A stretch of DNA of 64,000 bases from Echinarachnius parma (GCA_037951105.1 JBAMJV010008166.1:62001-126000), one strand, 5' to 3'; positions 1-11,225 are shown, counted from the first letter of the stretch. Numbers and translations are program-made. The notes: generated by a model not told the origin, from the sequence alone.

Positions 1-107
1 AAAAAAAAAAAACATGAGAAGATCAATAATATATTTGGTTGCCCATTCTGGCTAGTAGAATCGAGCCTGGTGGCCCGAAAATTAGTGGCCCCAGGCCAGC
101 GGACATG
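1..107. repeat. hAT-like repeat fragment, copy 1
   Basis: This segment recurs almost unchanged at 2996-3103. Both copies follow an A-run and share the string TGGCCCGAAAATTAGTGGCC and the ending CCAGGCCAGCGG. The alternation of TGGCCCG and GGGCCA blocks resembles the hAT-like MITE at 54947-55231, so I place it in that group by inference. The window edge cuts the left side. Confidence 0.55.
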
Positions 108-1289
108 TGCTAATTTCGAGCATTGCATGCATGGCATGGTCATATGGAAGTTGGTATTCACTATAGTATGGGTGCGGTTATCAAAAATTCCATTATATAA
201 TGGCTTTATGATTTCATTCAGTGAATCGAGATAGTCAAACAGACTGAAATAATCTTTTGTAAAACTAACCAAATAAGTTCAATCTTTTCTACTTGCCAAT
301 AACGTGTAACAGGAACACAAAATAACTGTAATAATTCTTTGGTATTTTAATAATCATGTTCAGAGCCTGGAACGTTCCATTAAAATGGATTCAGTACCTA
401 TATATGACGGACGATAAATGGCACCATAGATTCAATTATGATTTTTTTTTCTCTCAAAATATATTTCAATAGAATTCCATTGTACATTTGTAGTTGTGCA
501 GTAAGGTTACAGGCCCCTGAGCCCTGGCATTCACTGAATCAGATTCAGACAAAAAGTAGGAATGTAATAACAACACTCTTTTCAGGGAGACTCTCAGGCC
601 AAATAAATGAACCGAAACAAAATAGGATAAACCAAACCTTAAAGCAAACAGTGTGGTATCATGATGTACCAGGCAAAAACGGATAATGCCTCTATTTATT
701 CCTTTTCAAACTTAACTCTTTGATTGCCAGGATATAAACCCCCTGTGCCACAGTAGTGATATGATGTGTGTTGATTTGACCTTTCAAAAACATTTCTGAA
801 TGCAACATTGTAATGACTTATCAACATTGAGCTAGGTAAATGAAGAATGGGGTGTGCAGGTTGGTGGGACCTGTACATGTACTTGAATAGTGGTCTGCAG
901 CGAAAAACAATTGTATTGACTCTATAGTTTACGCATCGCAACATCTGTGCCCATTTGCACATCTGCATGCTAGCAAGCATTGTCATCGGCACTCAAGTAC
1001 AGAGAGGGTTAAGTATTTGGACGAGTAAGCTTTTGATGGGTTTTTATTATAACCATCATGGCCCGGTATCCTACTATTTCTTCGCAGGGTTGCTGTCCTC
1101 CGCATGAGTTATTATTGTCAACCTTGGCAAAAAGAATTGCCTCACTATTAAAGCTATATTGGAAAACGCCCTATATACACACAAATAAATGTATACAGTT
1201 TTATTACCAACGATGTGTGAAATAATATATCGTGACTTATCTATGAATGTACAGGATTGACAAAAACTGCCTTGAAACTGACTGTTAGA
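108..1289. other. Non-coding stretch, nothing recognised
   Basis: AT-rich DNA with only short ORFs that lack domain-like composition. I see no exon with good splice sites, no RNA gene and no clear terminal inverted repeat. Confidence 0.5.
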
Positions 1290-1315
1290 TAAAAAAAAAA
1301 AAAAAAAAAAAAAAA
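1290..1315. repeat. Poly-A tract
   Basis: About 26 consecutive A residues. It could be the tail of a retroposed element, but the sequence to its left shows no recognisable LINE, SINE or processed gene. Confidence 0.8.
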
Positions 1316-1972
1316 CAAGTTGTACGCACCCGATTCAGTTCATCTGCACTTGGACACCGTATGCAAAGCAGCCGTACGGGAACTGGTCAAACTTATTATG
1401 AAATTTTGGCCCAATTCTCAGCAGCGCGCATGGAACTTTCAACTTATATTTCTGCATTGAGCAATATTAAGGTTCATATTTGACAGTATAAACCCTTTTA
1501 ATACTATGTCATCATTTACATGGTCAATACAGATACTTTCCATAACTTTCACAATGCTGCTATTCAGCTTTAAATATCAATACATGGGGGCAGTGCAAAT
1601 GTTAACTATTTTTTAGATGACATACATGTTCTTTTGAAATAATAATAATGATAATAGTAATACGCACATTTCAATAGTGCAGCTACTATATATTAAACTG
1701 CGCTTATGAATAGCTCTTTTAAAAATAAATGATAACAAAAACCAACAAAATAATACAATTATGAAGCTTGTGCAAACAAATACATTTTTACATAACCTTA
1801 AATTGTACTAACAGTTTTTAAACTAACTTTTCTTGATTACAGGCCGTTTCATAATTGTGTAGGCTATACATGTATATACGTAGACCCACGAATGCCTGAT
1901 CTCAGGGGAAATAACGGTGTCAGAAATACAACCTGAAACTATAACTCTAAAAACCACAGTGGATGTACATTT
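1316..1972. other. Non-coding stretch, nothing recognised
   Basis: AT-rich DNA between the poly-A tract and a SINE. No supported gene or repeat boundary. Confidence 0.5.
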
Positions 1973-1973
1973 G

Positions 1974-2285
1974 TAGTGTGGCAAGATTGGTAGAGCGCTC
2001 GCTTTCCAAGCGGGAGATCCCGAGTTCGAACCCGGAGTATGCCCATCGCGTTTGTCCTTCAGCAAGACAATTTATCCACATTGCTGCTCTCTATATACCA
2101 ATGTGTATAAATGGGGACCCGGTAGGAGGTGAAAGCCTTTATGTGAAGGATCTTCTCAATGCCCATGAGCCGCTTGGAAGGAATGCTCCCCAGGGAGTGG
2201 AGATGGTGCACACAATGTGTGCTGGTTTGCATTGTATCCTATGACCGGGGTAATAATATCATTGTAAAGCGCTTTCATTAGGTTT
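1974..2285 (+). mobile_element. tRNA-derived SINE (Gly-like head)
   Basis: The head folds like a tRNA. It has a D-arm-like GGTAGAGCG, an anticodon arm with stem CTCGC/GCGGG and loop TTTCCAA (anticodon TCC, Gly-like), and a T-arm GAGTTCGAACCC. The body begins with a GTCCTTCAGCAAGAC block followed by CTGCTCTCTA and TATAAATGGG, and ends with CCGGGGTAATAATAT and AAGCGCTTTCATTA. The same body appears at 60266-60616 and, reversed and 5'-truncated, at 57450-57620. The 3' body and the absence of a good acceptor stem argue for a SINE, not a tRNA gene. The internal A and B boxes of the head would be its RNA polymerase III promoter. Confidence 0.8.
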
Positions 2286-2920
2286 CAGCCGAGTTAGAAA
2301 ATAACCGCTTCTCAGACCTGAGGAGAGGTTGAGAGATTCGTGCCTCTAGTAGAATTTTATTACCGTTTACACCATTCTTATCGGTTGTGACCTCGGCGCT
2401 AATTTCTAGCAGATGGTGTCTCAATCAAGACGTCGTGCTGCTAGTCTTGATACGCAGACACTACAGACGAGTTTGGGTTCGAATGTGTACAGAGTATCAA
2501 GTTTGTTCGCTTTACCCTATTGTCAAATGGTAGGAAGGAGTAGAGAGGAGAGAGGATCAACCAATAATAATGACTTCGCTACTATACACTGGGAGGATTT
2601 ATTGAGTCAATATAATATCAGTCACACCACACAATGAATAAGAATGAAAAGGTCTAGAAACCTAGACTAGTGGCCATGCAGTTTACTGCGTGTAACCGGA
2701 GGAGGATTATCTCTATAATACCACTAGGTCTCAGGGGGGCAGTTAATAGGGCATGGAATGTTGACGAAAGCTATTAAAATGGTTGAGATGATTTCCACCG
2801 TGGTGGAGATCACGGCTAACTTAGTGAAACGTCATGTTTTAGTGGTTTATACAAAGCCATTTAATTAAATGCTAGAAATTAACCCTTTTTTCCTTGTTAG
2901 CTCAGTTGGGCAAGTAAAAA
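2286..2920. other. Non-coding stretch, nothing recognised
   Basis: No feature beyond short ORFs. It separates the SINE from the hAT-like fragment. Confidence 0.45.
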
Positions 2921-3103
2921 CTAGATTTTTAAAATTCTAGTGGCCCGAAACCTGAATCAGGTCGCTCCAAAGGCCCCCACCCCCCCCCCCCCCCCCAAAA
3001 AAAAACACATGAGAAAATCAATAATAGATTTGGTTGCCCATTCTGGCTAGTAGAATCGAGCCTGGTGGCCCGAAAATTAGTGGCCCCAGGCCAGCGGGCA
3101 TAT
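2921..3103. repeat. hAT-like repeat fragment, copy 2
   Basis: Contains TTCTAGTGGCCCGAAACC, a C-run of about 18, an A-run, and then a near-exact copy of positions 1-107. The GTGGCCCGAAA motif occurs twice within it. Inferred to be a non-autonomous hAT-like fragment. Confidence 0.5.
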
Positions 3104-3340
3104 AGCAATATCTCATCTAATAAACATAACTATGTTTACCGCAATATGCCATCGCATAGATAATGTTTTACTCTTTCATATAATACCGCATTCGTATAAA
3201 TTATTGAGCTAGTGGATATCAAACTGCAAACATTTTGAATAAGCAATGCTATAATTATATACATTGCGCACGAGATTTAGGTCTGCTGATCAACACATTC
3301 ACAAATAATGGTAGTTCATGTTATTTTGTCTTATAATCGG

Positions 3341-3545
3341 TTCTAGGACTGACCCCCTGGACAACCACCCCCCAAGACAATTACCCCCGAAGACAATAAC
3401 CTCCCCCCCCCCCCCCCCCCCCCAAGACAACTACCCCCCGGAATATTACCCCCCGGATAATTACCCCCCGGACGATTACCCCATGGATAATTACCCCTGG
3501 ACAATTAAACTCCAAGACAATTACCCCCAAGACATCTTCCCTTAA
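3341..3545 (-). repeat. C/G-rich 15-bp minisatellite, short array
   Basis: Tandem units of about 15 bp of the type CCCCCCGGACAATTA (plus strand), interrupted by a C-run of about 24. It is the inverse of the large array at 41294-42925. The outer end, read on the minus strand, is GTGGTTGTCCAGGGGGT, which also ends the large array. The unit is a multiple of three, so it reads open in several frames (PPDNY-type pentapeptides). That is a property of the repeat, not evidence for a protein. Confidence 0.85.
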
Positions 3546-3760
3546 GACCAGCGGCGTAGCGATGGTCAACTGATGGGGGGGGGGGGGGGGGGGGGCAGTA
3601 ATATTATATGATACGTAGTTCAAGCTATGGAATCAAACATACAAAATGTATGCATATTAAAAAGTGGGAGTGCCAATCACCTCCACTTTCAAATGTATGG
3701 GGGAGGGGGGGGGGGGGGGAGGCATACCCCCCCCCCCTCCCCGTCCCCCGGGTGCATTGT
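3546..3760. repeat. Poly-G/poly-C cluster with GGCGTAGC motif
   Basis: CAGCGGCGTAGCG near 3551 resembles the terminal motif of the hAT-like MITEs at 17275 and 18526. G-runs follow at 3576-3595 and about 3709, with a C-run after them. Probably a degraded MITE with expanded homopolymers. Confidence 0.35.
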
Positions 3761-3926
3761 GTGCATTCAATTTTTTTACCGCAGTTGTATTTAGCAGTTC
3801 AAAATGGTTTTTAGCATTATAATTCATATATTGATTATTCGGAAACATTTTGTTTGCATTCGATTTAAAACGTATTTCGATTTCGAGTAAATTAGTGATT
3901 ACGTAAAACCGCCCTCCGGGAAATAT

Positions 3927-4205
3927 ATGATATTGGATGTCATTATGTTGTTCACTACCTCATATATGATATTGGATGTCATTATGTTGTTCACTACCTC
4001 ATATATGATATTGGATGTCATGTTGTTCACTACCTCATATATGATATTGGATGTCATTATGTTGTTCACTACTTCATATATGATATTGGATGTCATTATG
4101 TTATTCACTACCTCATATATGATATTGGATGTCATTATGTTATTCACTACTTTATATATGATATTGGACGTCATGTTGTTCACTACCTCATATATTGGAT
4201 GTCAT
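3927..4205 (+). repeat. 39-bp tandem repeat array
   Basis: About seven copies of a 39-bp unit containing ATGATATTGGATGTCATTAT and GTTCACTACCTCATAT. Some copies lack ATT (36 bp). The unit length is a multiple of three, so both strands read open, but there is no coding signature. Two reverse-complement units occur at 45299-45375 and again at 48273-48349. Confidence 0.9.
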
Positions 4206-4329
4206 GTACAATAATACATTAATATAGTACTGAACATATATTTGGCGGCAAAATAGTGCCCTAAACACAATAATGAACAGTATTTAGTACACTTTTTATT
4301 ACATCGCAGGTTCCTACACAAACTACTGG

Positions 4330-5345
4330 GTGTGACTAACAACATGCACCTGGCCAACACGGTGAAGACCCCGATTGAGAACATACGCTTCTTCGGCGAG
4401 CTGTCGGGAAGGAGAGTCGTTGGCGCAGGCAGAATAATGGCTTCCCCCAAGGAAGCGTTCTGGCACCAACTCTGTTCAACATCTATGTTAAAGACCGACC
4501 TATCCATCCCGAGACCAGGAGCTTCAACTATGCAGACGGTATGTGTATCACTACGCAAAGTAATGACTTCCCCAAGGCAGAAGCCACCTTGTGTGAGGAT
4601 CTTTCCAACATATCCTTGTACTGACAAAGAGAAGCATCTGAATGCTAATCAAACCCAAAGATTACCTGGAATGGACCTAGAGTGGAACACTATGACAGTC
4701 AAGTCTACTTAGGGGTGACCTTGGATAGATATTTGACGTACAGGCCCATATCACCAAGCTCAAGGGAAAGGTCAGCTCCTGGAATGCCCTTCTTGGCAAC
4801 CTGAGCACATCCAAGTGGGGAGAAAACACGTCAACAATCAATGCTACTGCTCTGGCTCTCTGCTATTCTGCTGCAGAATATGCCTGTCCTGTGGGGGAAC
4901 GCCCAGAACATGCAAAGAAGATGGATCCTGTGCTTAACACAAGCTGCCGTTACATCACAGGATGTATGAGAGCAACCATGACTGATAACATATATCTGCT
5001 CGCTGACATCGCACCCCCTGACATGAGGAGAGTTGCTGCTAGTCAGAAGGAACGACTGAGACAAACAGAGGACGTTATACATCACCTCCCTGACCACCCA
5101 CTGCATCCTCGGCGCCTTAAGTCACGGAAAAGCTTCCTTTCATCTGTTGACTCCCCGGACTGCAGCGTTTCTTCAAGAAGGCTTAAACTCTGGGGAGAGA
5201 GATGGATGACATGCCAGTAGACATGCGTATGTCTATACAGCTATCAAAGAAACTGGCAGCAGGATTCAACCAACCCTGGATGACCTGATAGCTACCATAT
5301 AGGCTTCGAACAGGCATGGGAAGATGCAAGTCCAACAAAAAAAAA
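4330..5345 (+). pseudogene. Non-LTR retrotransposon reverse transcriptase fragment
   Basis: Translated fragments across shifting frames match the RT of a Jockey/CR1-like LINE. NGFPQGSVLAPTLFNIYVKD is followed by SFNYADG, where the catalytic YADD is changed to YADG. Further on come a GVTLDR block and then AEYACPV, LNTSCRYITGCM and DIAPPDMRR, which are typical of the RT C-terminal region. Stops after LCEDLSNISLY and several frameshifts show the gene is dead. The sequence stops near GMGRCKSN, where a 924-bp foldback is inserted, and the ORF C-terminus resumes at 6273. The exact clade is uncertain. Confidence 0.8.
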
Positions 5346-5348
5346 GAA

Positions 5349-6272
5349 ACTGGACACTTGTATAAGTTGAAATATTTCATATTAATGTACGATAAAGTGT
5401 ACATGATTATATATCAAATTAAAGGGAATTTAGTCCTCTACATGCAGGGTATAACTTAAAGGTGTAATCGTTCATGCATGAAATGCCATGGTCAATTAAC
5501 ACTAGCAAGGTCTGTTTTCAAAAATAGCAAAACAATGGAGGACCACACCATTTGACTAAAGATGAGCGGGGCAAGTAAATTATGACATTATTCAACTTTA
5601 TTGTTATGAACAAACTCTGGAAATAAAATTTGTCAATAAAACAGGGCCAGGTTATGAGAGCACTATCATACTGGTCTGTATTACAGGCATGAAGCATGTC
5701 TATTTCATGTGTCCCCTGCAATTTGAACCATATTTACCTAGAGAAATGTAATATTAAAGACTGCCCAACTGTTTGACCAAGGGTGACTTCAGCTTTTGAA
5801 GATCTTTGGACTACGGTATAATTATTGAGAAGAATTTATACCATTTTCATGCTGAAATAAGGGCACAAACTGTGGTTTTGACTAATAAAGCTTTGCCATG
5901 GAATTCCCCATTTTGTTACTTTTGGATGAAAATAACACCTATAACGTTTACAATTTGTCTTTATTTATACTTTTTATTGAGATGAAGATAGAAAAGATCA
6001 CATTTGTAATGAAAAATTATGCCATCTCATGAATATAGCGTTTTACATTATGCTTATCAACATTTATATGGTTGAGTGGATGTTCCATTTGTGTTATTTT
6101 TGAAAACAGACCTTGGTGTGGTTAATTGACCGTGACAAGTCATACATGAATGATTTCATCTGGATTTCATGCGAATATTGAAGAGGGCAATGGTATCTTT
6201 AATTTAATATACAATATCATATATTTTATCGTTAATGAATACGAAATATTTGGTCTCATACAAGTGTCCAGT
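5349..6272. mobile_element. 924-bp foldback element inside the LINE
   Basis: Starts ACTGGACACTTGTAT and ends with its reverse complement ATACAAGTGTCCAGT. The inverted arms are imperfect and continue for about 185 bp, to a shared GTCAATTAAC and AAGGTCTGTTTTC. No transposase is seen. No unambiguous target duplication is visible at the edges. It splits the LINE between its RT and C-terminal Cys-rich segment. Confidence 0.75.
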
Positions 6273-6418
6273 GTCGTGAGTGCGGTCAAGGCCCTTAGAC
6301 CATGAACCACCTGCTTAGTTGTGATCTGCTACATGGAATGTGCACAATCGAAGATCTGGCAGAGGCCAACCACGTAGCGCTCAGTTTTGCCCGCCATTGG
6401 CAGGAAGTTGTGTGATGA
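6273..6418 (+). pseudogene. LINE ORF C-terminal segment after the insertion
   Basis: The plus-strand reading gives CRECGQ, TMNHLLSCDLLHGMC, IEDLAEANHVA and HWQEVV followed by a stop. This matches the cysteine-containing C-terminal tail (CxxCG...QTMxHLLxC) of the LINE at 4330-5345, so the two parts were once continuous. Confidence 0.7.
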
Positions 6419-6419
6419 T

Positions 6420-7720
6420 CCGGCCATTTTGTGAGTTTATTTCACCAAAAATACACATTTAGTGATTGGCACTCTTCAGAATTAGAATCATCACGACATA
6501 ATAATCTACAATAAATTAAAGGTTTTATTTGTCCACGAAGAGGGGAAAATATAGCCCGTTTTATGATTAACTATTTAATTTGTGTATTGAAATACCATTT
6601 CATATTTTACATAAAAAATGGGTTTGGCAGCCATTTTGAATGTAAATTATGCCATACAATCTGTGAAAAACAGTTTTTAGTACGCATTTAGTTTAATTTG
6701 TAAGGTAGTTAACTCAAGGAACCATTGCATTTAAAAAACACCCTCAAGGTTTCTTGTCTGGCACTTGGCAGCTTTGGAATCAGCACCCCCAAATTTACTA
6801 GAAACCAACAAAAAGCATTGTATATGTCAAAAAATAAGTTATCAATGTATCCTAGTAAATTTGTCTTAAAATTTAGAATTTTACGATTTTTAAGTTAAAA
6901 AATGTCAACTTTTATAGTTATGGCGGCCATTTTGGATTTTTTAAATTGACAAAAACATAATAAATTTTGTGATTAGCACTCTTCAGTTTTAGAATCAGCA
7001 TAACAAAACAATCTTAGATCAATAGAAATGTATATTTATTCCACAATAGGGAGACTTGGCCTATTTTGTGTACTAATGATTCCATGTGTATTTTGTTACC
7101 AATTCATACCGTACATAAACATGGGTTTGACGGCCATTTTGAATTTAAATTGTGCCCTTTAATATGCAATTTCATGAGAATAATAATTAACTTAAAGAAC
7201 AAAATCCAATTCAATACATTTGTGCAAAATGTTTTTTTAAATTGAGGTTATATCATTCTGGTGGGCTAAAAGATGCAAATTTCCCTCTTTGGCGGCCATT
7301 TTAGATTTTTGCATTTTAAAGAAAAAACTCATGGTTTCGTGATTAGCACTCTTCAGATTTGGAATCAACATGACAAAAAAATCTGTACTAAATTGAAAAT
7401 ACAATTTATTCCGCCGTATGGGGAAAATTGGGCCTACTTTGTATAACGATTCCATTTGTACATTGAAATACCCATTCATATTGTACATAAAATGGATTTG
7501 GCGGCCATTTTGAATGTTAATTGTGCCATAAACACAATAATAAGCAGCTCTTAGCATATATTCCGTTTCATTTTATTGTAAGTTAACTCGAGGAACAAAA
7601 TTTAATTTGATTTATTTGTGTAGAATGGCGTTTAAGTTGAGATTATATCATTCTGGGGGGGGGGGGGGGGCCAAAAGAGGCACATTTCCATGTTTTGGCT
7701 GCCATTTTGGATTTTCGCGT
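6420..7720. repeat. ~370-bp diverged satellite with GGCCATTTTG motif
   Basis: Three or more diverged tandem units. GTGATTRGCACTCTTCAG recurs at about 6459, 6971 and 7340. GGCCATTTTGAAT-type blocks recur near 6630, 7131 and 7503, and TGGCGGCCATTTT near 6921 and 7290. Spacing is mostly about 370 bp. No conserved ORF. Confidence 0.8.
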
Positions 7721-7879
7721 AAAAAAAAAACCGCTAAAGGTTTCACGTCTGGCACTCATCGGATTTGGAATCAGCACCCTCGAATTATCAAGAAACCATC
7801 AAACAACGTAGTGTATATCAAAAAACAAGGTTCGGTGGTATGTCTTACTTAGAACTGTAGCGGTTCTCTCTTGTTGTAT

Positions 7880-8856
7880 TTACATTACCAATAGAAGCAT
7901 GGGACAGGTTTCAGTTTTTCGAATGTCCCTTTCATTAAAAAAATATTTACGTTTGAAGTGTCTGGATGTTAAGCTATCCACTGGATAGTGAAAATCCCAT
8001 ATTAGTAAAATTATATTCTTTCACATGGTTGGTAATAAGAGCGTAGATTAAATTTTTTTGGGTGGGGCGTTTCCCACTACTGTCATTCACCTTTAAAGGG
8101 AGAGATCCACTTTTGCAAGCCAAAATACAAAAGTTGCGAGGTTATTGTCTTATATGAAAGGAAATGTCATTTAATAGCATGCCTGAAAAAATTAGGGCTT
8201 GAAATCTCTTTTTCGTGGAGTTATAGACCTAAAACTGAATAAACTGAGGGACGTCGGTTAAATAGGTACATACGTATTTTCTGCCGGTGAGTATAGTTCG
8301 TACATAGATTTCACGGAGTGCCAGATCGGTATGCATGACCCCTACGTGACCCGCGCTGGCTACGTGACTCGCGCATAAGTACTAATGTGTGAGCGTTTAC
8401 CAAGCAAAACATCCAAACATCGCTTAAACTGACTACATGTAATTATATATTCTTTCTTTTTGAGATTTTTTTTCCCGTGACATACGCTAACAAATGTCGG
8501 CTTCACAATACCTTTACGAGAATTAGTACTATATTGTTGTAATATTATGCTAAATCAGTTGAACTCCTTTATTGACCGATATATAGTTTAAATGGAGGGA
8601 CGCATTCGTTTTTTCATTCGTAGAATCCAAATTAGAGGGCTGTTCGCTCTGATTTTTTTTGTTGCGTGTTACATTGATCCCCATCCGTCAACTGAAAGCT
8701 GTTCAGACGTTTTGTAAAAGTGGACCTGTCCCTTTAACATTACATTTTCTCACATTGCTTAGTGGACATATTAAATCACAACAATATACATCGTATTAAT
8801 ATGTTAACCCTTTTCGCAAATGTCAACAAAGTTACTAGATCCCTTTAACATTTGGT
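7880..8856. mobile_element. MITE family C copy split by a family A MITE
   Basis: The left part (AGCATGGGACAGGTTTCAG) and right part (TTACTAGATCCCTTTAAC) match the ends of the element at 57193-57664 and pieces at 10690-11225 and 52025-52345. The middle, 8093-8737, is a different MITE. This is a clear nested insertion. Confidence 0.65.
8093..8737. mobile_element. MITE family A, copy 1 (TTAA-flanked)
   Basis: Bounded by TTAA, with terminal inverted repeats TTAAAGGGAGAGATCCACTT and, reversed from the right, TTAAAGGGACAGGTCCACTT. The same family is at 12187-12724 (shared TTGCGAGGTTATTGTCTTAT). TTAA bounds suggest piggyBac-type mobilisation. There is no coding sequence. Confidence 0.75.
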
Positions 8857-8912
8857 TCAGATTTGGCATCTTAATATTGCTGTATAATAGTTTAACAGAA
8901 ATTATCAATACG
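8820..8912 (+). other. Possible signal-peptide-like exon, weak
   Basis: A plus-strand ORF starts MSTKLLDPFNIWF, has a hydrophobic FGILILLY core and reaches ACGTCTG followed by GTGAGT, a consensus donor in phase 1. Its first codons overlap the end of a MITE, which argues against a conserved gene. No downstream exon was identified. Confidence 0.15.
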
Positions 8913-9200
8913 TCTGGTGAGTACATGCATTTCGAAACGTCACCATTGCTGCTATTCATCTGTAGCATGTTCCTGGTCCAAACTACGATAGAAGCCACCA
9001 ATAAAAATTACTCATACTACAAATATAATATTTCTCTATATGTTTGAATTAATTATTACAAAAAGCTGTATCGCTTCGGTGATCCCTCGCATATATCCCC
9101 AAGTTAATTTGTATCCTTCGGGTTTATGTCAGGTTTATAATAGCTTCTGACCATTCAGGCAATGAGAACTAAGGGGTTTCAGGAACGAGCACCGTCTAGA

Positions 9201-9280
9201 GTTTTCTATAGCTCAGTCGGAAAGAGCACCGGTCTAGCAATCCGGATGTCTCGGGTTCGAATCCCGTTGGAATCCCATTT
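9201..9280 (+). repeat. tRNA-like sequence (Ala-like), SINE head or pseudo-tRNA
   Basis: D-arm TAGCTCAGTCGGAAAGAGCA, anticodon loop CTAGCAA (anticodon AGC, Ala-like) between CCGG and CCGG, and T-arm GGGTTCGAATCCC. The acceptor ends do not pair well and there is no terminator-like T-run immediately after it, so a SINE head or tRNA pseudogene is more likely than a working tRNA. Confidence 0.5.
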
Positions 9281-9449
9281 TCTTTGCCTTCTTTTAATCA
9301 CAATATATTTCTGGTCAGTTTCTCTATATGTTTGAATTAATTACAAATATAATATTTACACTTACTCATTCAGTTAAAATATAAAATAAATTTCAAAATA
9401 ATAAATATTATTATTTCTTGCAATTTATAGAAACAAAAACAGGAAGAAG

Positions 9450-9650
9450 TTGAAGCTTTATGGATTGGTTCATTTCTCCTTTGTAATACTATACATTTAC
9501 CTTGATGTATTTCCTCAAACTTCCGGCAGCAAGGACATTAACATGCAGCAGGACTCACACATTCGTACAATTATTGTCAGAATTATTATTATATATTATA
9601 ATTGTACAAATTATCTTGACCAGAAATATACATTATCATTTGAATATTAG
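9450..9650 (+). other. Short ORF with signal-like N-terminus, weak
   Basis: A 66-codon ORF begins MKLYGLVHFSFVILYIY. It is AT-rich, has no recognised domain, and no orthologue can be argued from sequence alone. Recorded only as a candidate. Confidence 0.12.
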
Positions 9651-9857
9651 TCATGTAGTATAACAAATAATAATTATATAGCAATTGTGGTAGTTCAAAT
9701 ATATATATAAATAAACTCATGAAGGCAAAAGTATAGACGGAGATAATTATATTAATGCTGTACCATGTATGTACAATCCCTGTGGGGACTGTCCAATTCC
9801 GTAGGCAAGTGGTTAATGAAATAAAAAGTAGAAATACTTTGATTAGTTGTATAATAC

Positions 9858-9978
9858 CTAAAGAAGATTGAGCAGAGACAGGAGTGAGTTGGGTTCCGAA
9901 TATGAGCACCAAGATGGTGCACATGGACCACATAGACGCCATGGCCCGATGACGCGGCCAAGCTGTATCCTCCGCCAT
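9858..9978 (-). CDS. Candidate first coding exon with signal peptide
   Basis: Reading leftward from ATG at 9978, or from an internal ATG at 9942, the exon encodes a signal sequence. The hydrophobic core CTILVLIFGTQL is followed by TPVSAQ, with likely cleavage after the VSA or SAQ triplet. The exon runs into CTTTAG followed by GTATTA, a plausible donor, and ends in phase 1, the usual phase for signal exons joined to extracellular modules. A TATA-like box lies upstream at about 10241-10247. No downstream exon was found to the left, so the mature protein is unknown. An ORF extending past the donor to 9589 exists, but its later residues look non-coding. The gene could be real or a broken remnant. 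Confidence 0.4.
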
Positions 9979-10238
9979 CTCTTTGGGTGCCACACCCGTC
10001 CACCTGACGCAATACGTCCAATCCAATACAACCCTTTGTGAACTAGCTGATAAAGTATTCGGTATCAATCACTAATCAACAGTTAAACAAAGTCTACCAA
10101 GTTGATATATCAAATGATTTCGACTAAATTCTGAGCCAACGAATTGTCAACAAATCACAAGTTCTGAAGATAGTCCACACTCATCTGTCCACAATGATCG
10201 CATGCGAACTTCTGCGCTCCTGCAATGGAAGTATTCTG

Positions 10239-10256
10239 AATATATACCCACGTCAC
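10239..10256 (-). promoter_or_regulatory. Candidate TATA box with CRE-like site
   Basis: On the minus strand GTGACGTGGG is directly followed by TATATATTC, about 260 bp upstream of the signal-peptide ATG at 9978. A TATA box with a TGACGTGG element next to it is a plausible core promoter, but there is no transcript evidence. Confidence 0.3.
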
Positions 10257-10261
10257 ATTCA

Positions 10262-10415
10262 TCAAAAGCATTTATGCACGTCGCTAGTCTAGATTCTTAA
10301 TAGTATTACAATTTTATTTGCCAAATCAAGAATACAAAAGAAGTGAAACAAATTGAAGAAATTTCAACCAATGGAATGCCACTCAATAACTATGGCTAAA
10401 CGCCTTCCGTCTAGT
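10262..10415. repeat. Duplicated upstream segment, copy 1
   Basis: Diverged match to 11262-11425. Shared strings include AAATCAAG, ATACAAAAG, GGAATGCCA and CTTCCGTC in the same order. The copies are separated by a MITE-like repeat pair. Confidence 0.55.
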
Positions 10416-10689
10416 GGTGGCTATCGGAATGTTTGAAAATTAAGCAGTATAAATAGTTTCAGTTTCAGATTTAATTATCCATATGCAGATACAAGCAACA
10501 AATACAAAGTATACTCATTGAGTATAATGATGAATAACAAATTAACATTTAGAAGATTTAACATTAGTAAGACGTGTAGAAGATAATAGAGGTGTGTATT
10601 CTTGCTCTAGCGTATCGAAGGTATCGTGGCATAACCGCAAGTTAACTTCTGCGCTACAATAGTAACTTTGTTGGCAAGTGCAAAAAGTG

Positions 10690-11225
10690 ATGAGTGATTA
10701 ATAAAATGTGTATTGGAGTGATCCGATATATCCACAACGTAATATGTGTGGCAATTTCACGTAAGTTGGAGGTTTTTTGGCTGAGATATGAGCAAAAGTG
10801 CAAAGTGGTATTCACTAACGCATTGTACTTACTATGCACACGGTATGAAATTATCTCGTAGAACAATTGTTAATCGGAACACTTCAACAGTAAATACTTT
10901 TTGAACGAAATGGAAATTTGAAGAAAAAAAATCGAAACCTGTCCCGTGTTTTTGTGTATTGGAGTGATCCGATATATCCACAACGTAATATGTGTGGCAA
11001 TTTCACGTAAGTTGGAGGTTTTTTGGCTAAGATATGAGCAAAAGTGCAAAGTGGTATTCACTAACGCATTGTACTTACTATGCACACGGTATGAAATTAT
11101 CTCGTAGAAAATTGTTAATCGTGTTATGTGTTGTTAATCGTGTCCCGTGCTGTTATTGCTATGATAAGGTATAAGAGAACCACTAGAGTTCCAAGTTAGT
11201 TTTGAGGATTTGGACAATGTTACTT
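10690..11225. repeat. MITE family C copy with an internal ~247-bp tandem duplication
   Basis: The segment beginning TGTATTGGAGTGATCCGATA at about 10706 is repeated at about 10953 for roughly 155 bp with almost no change (offset about 247 bp). The family shares GAGCAAAARTGCA and GGATTTTGACAATGTTAC-like ends with 52025-52345. ORFs here are repeat by-products. Confidence 0.75.

Noticed and set aside
1974..2050. Functional tRNA-Gly gene
   Set aside because: Head folds partly like a tRNA, but it continues into a SINE body shared with other copies and lacks a paired acceptor stem.
3318..4214. Long-looking ORFs on both strands in the 15-bp and 39-bp arrays
   Set aside because: Unit lengths are multiples of three, which keeps frames open on both strands. 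No start context, splice signals or domain composition support proteins.
5349..6272. Host gene in the interval between LINE segments
   Set aside because: The interval is bounded by inverted arms and its short ORFs have no domain content.
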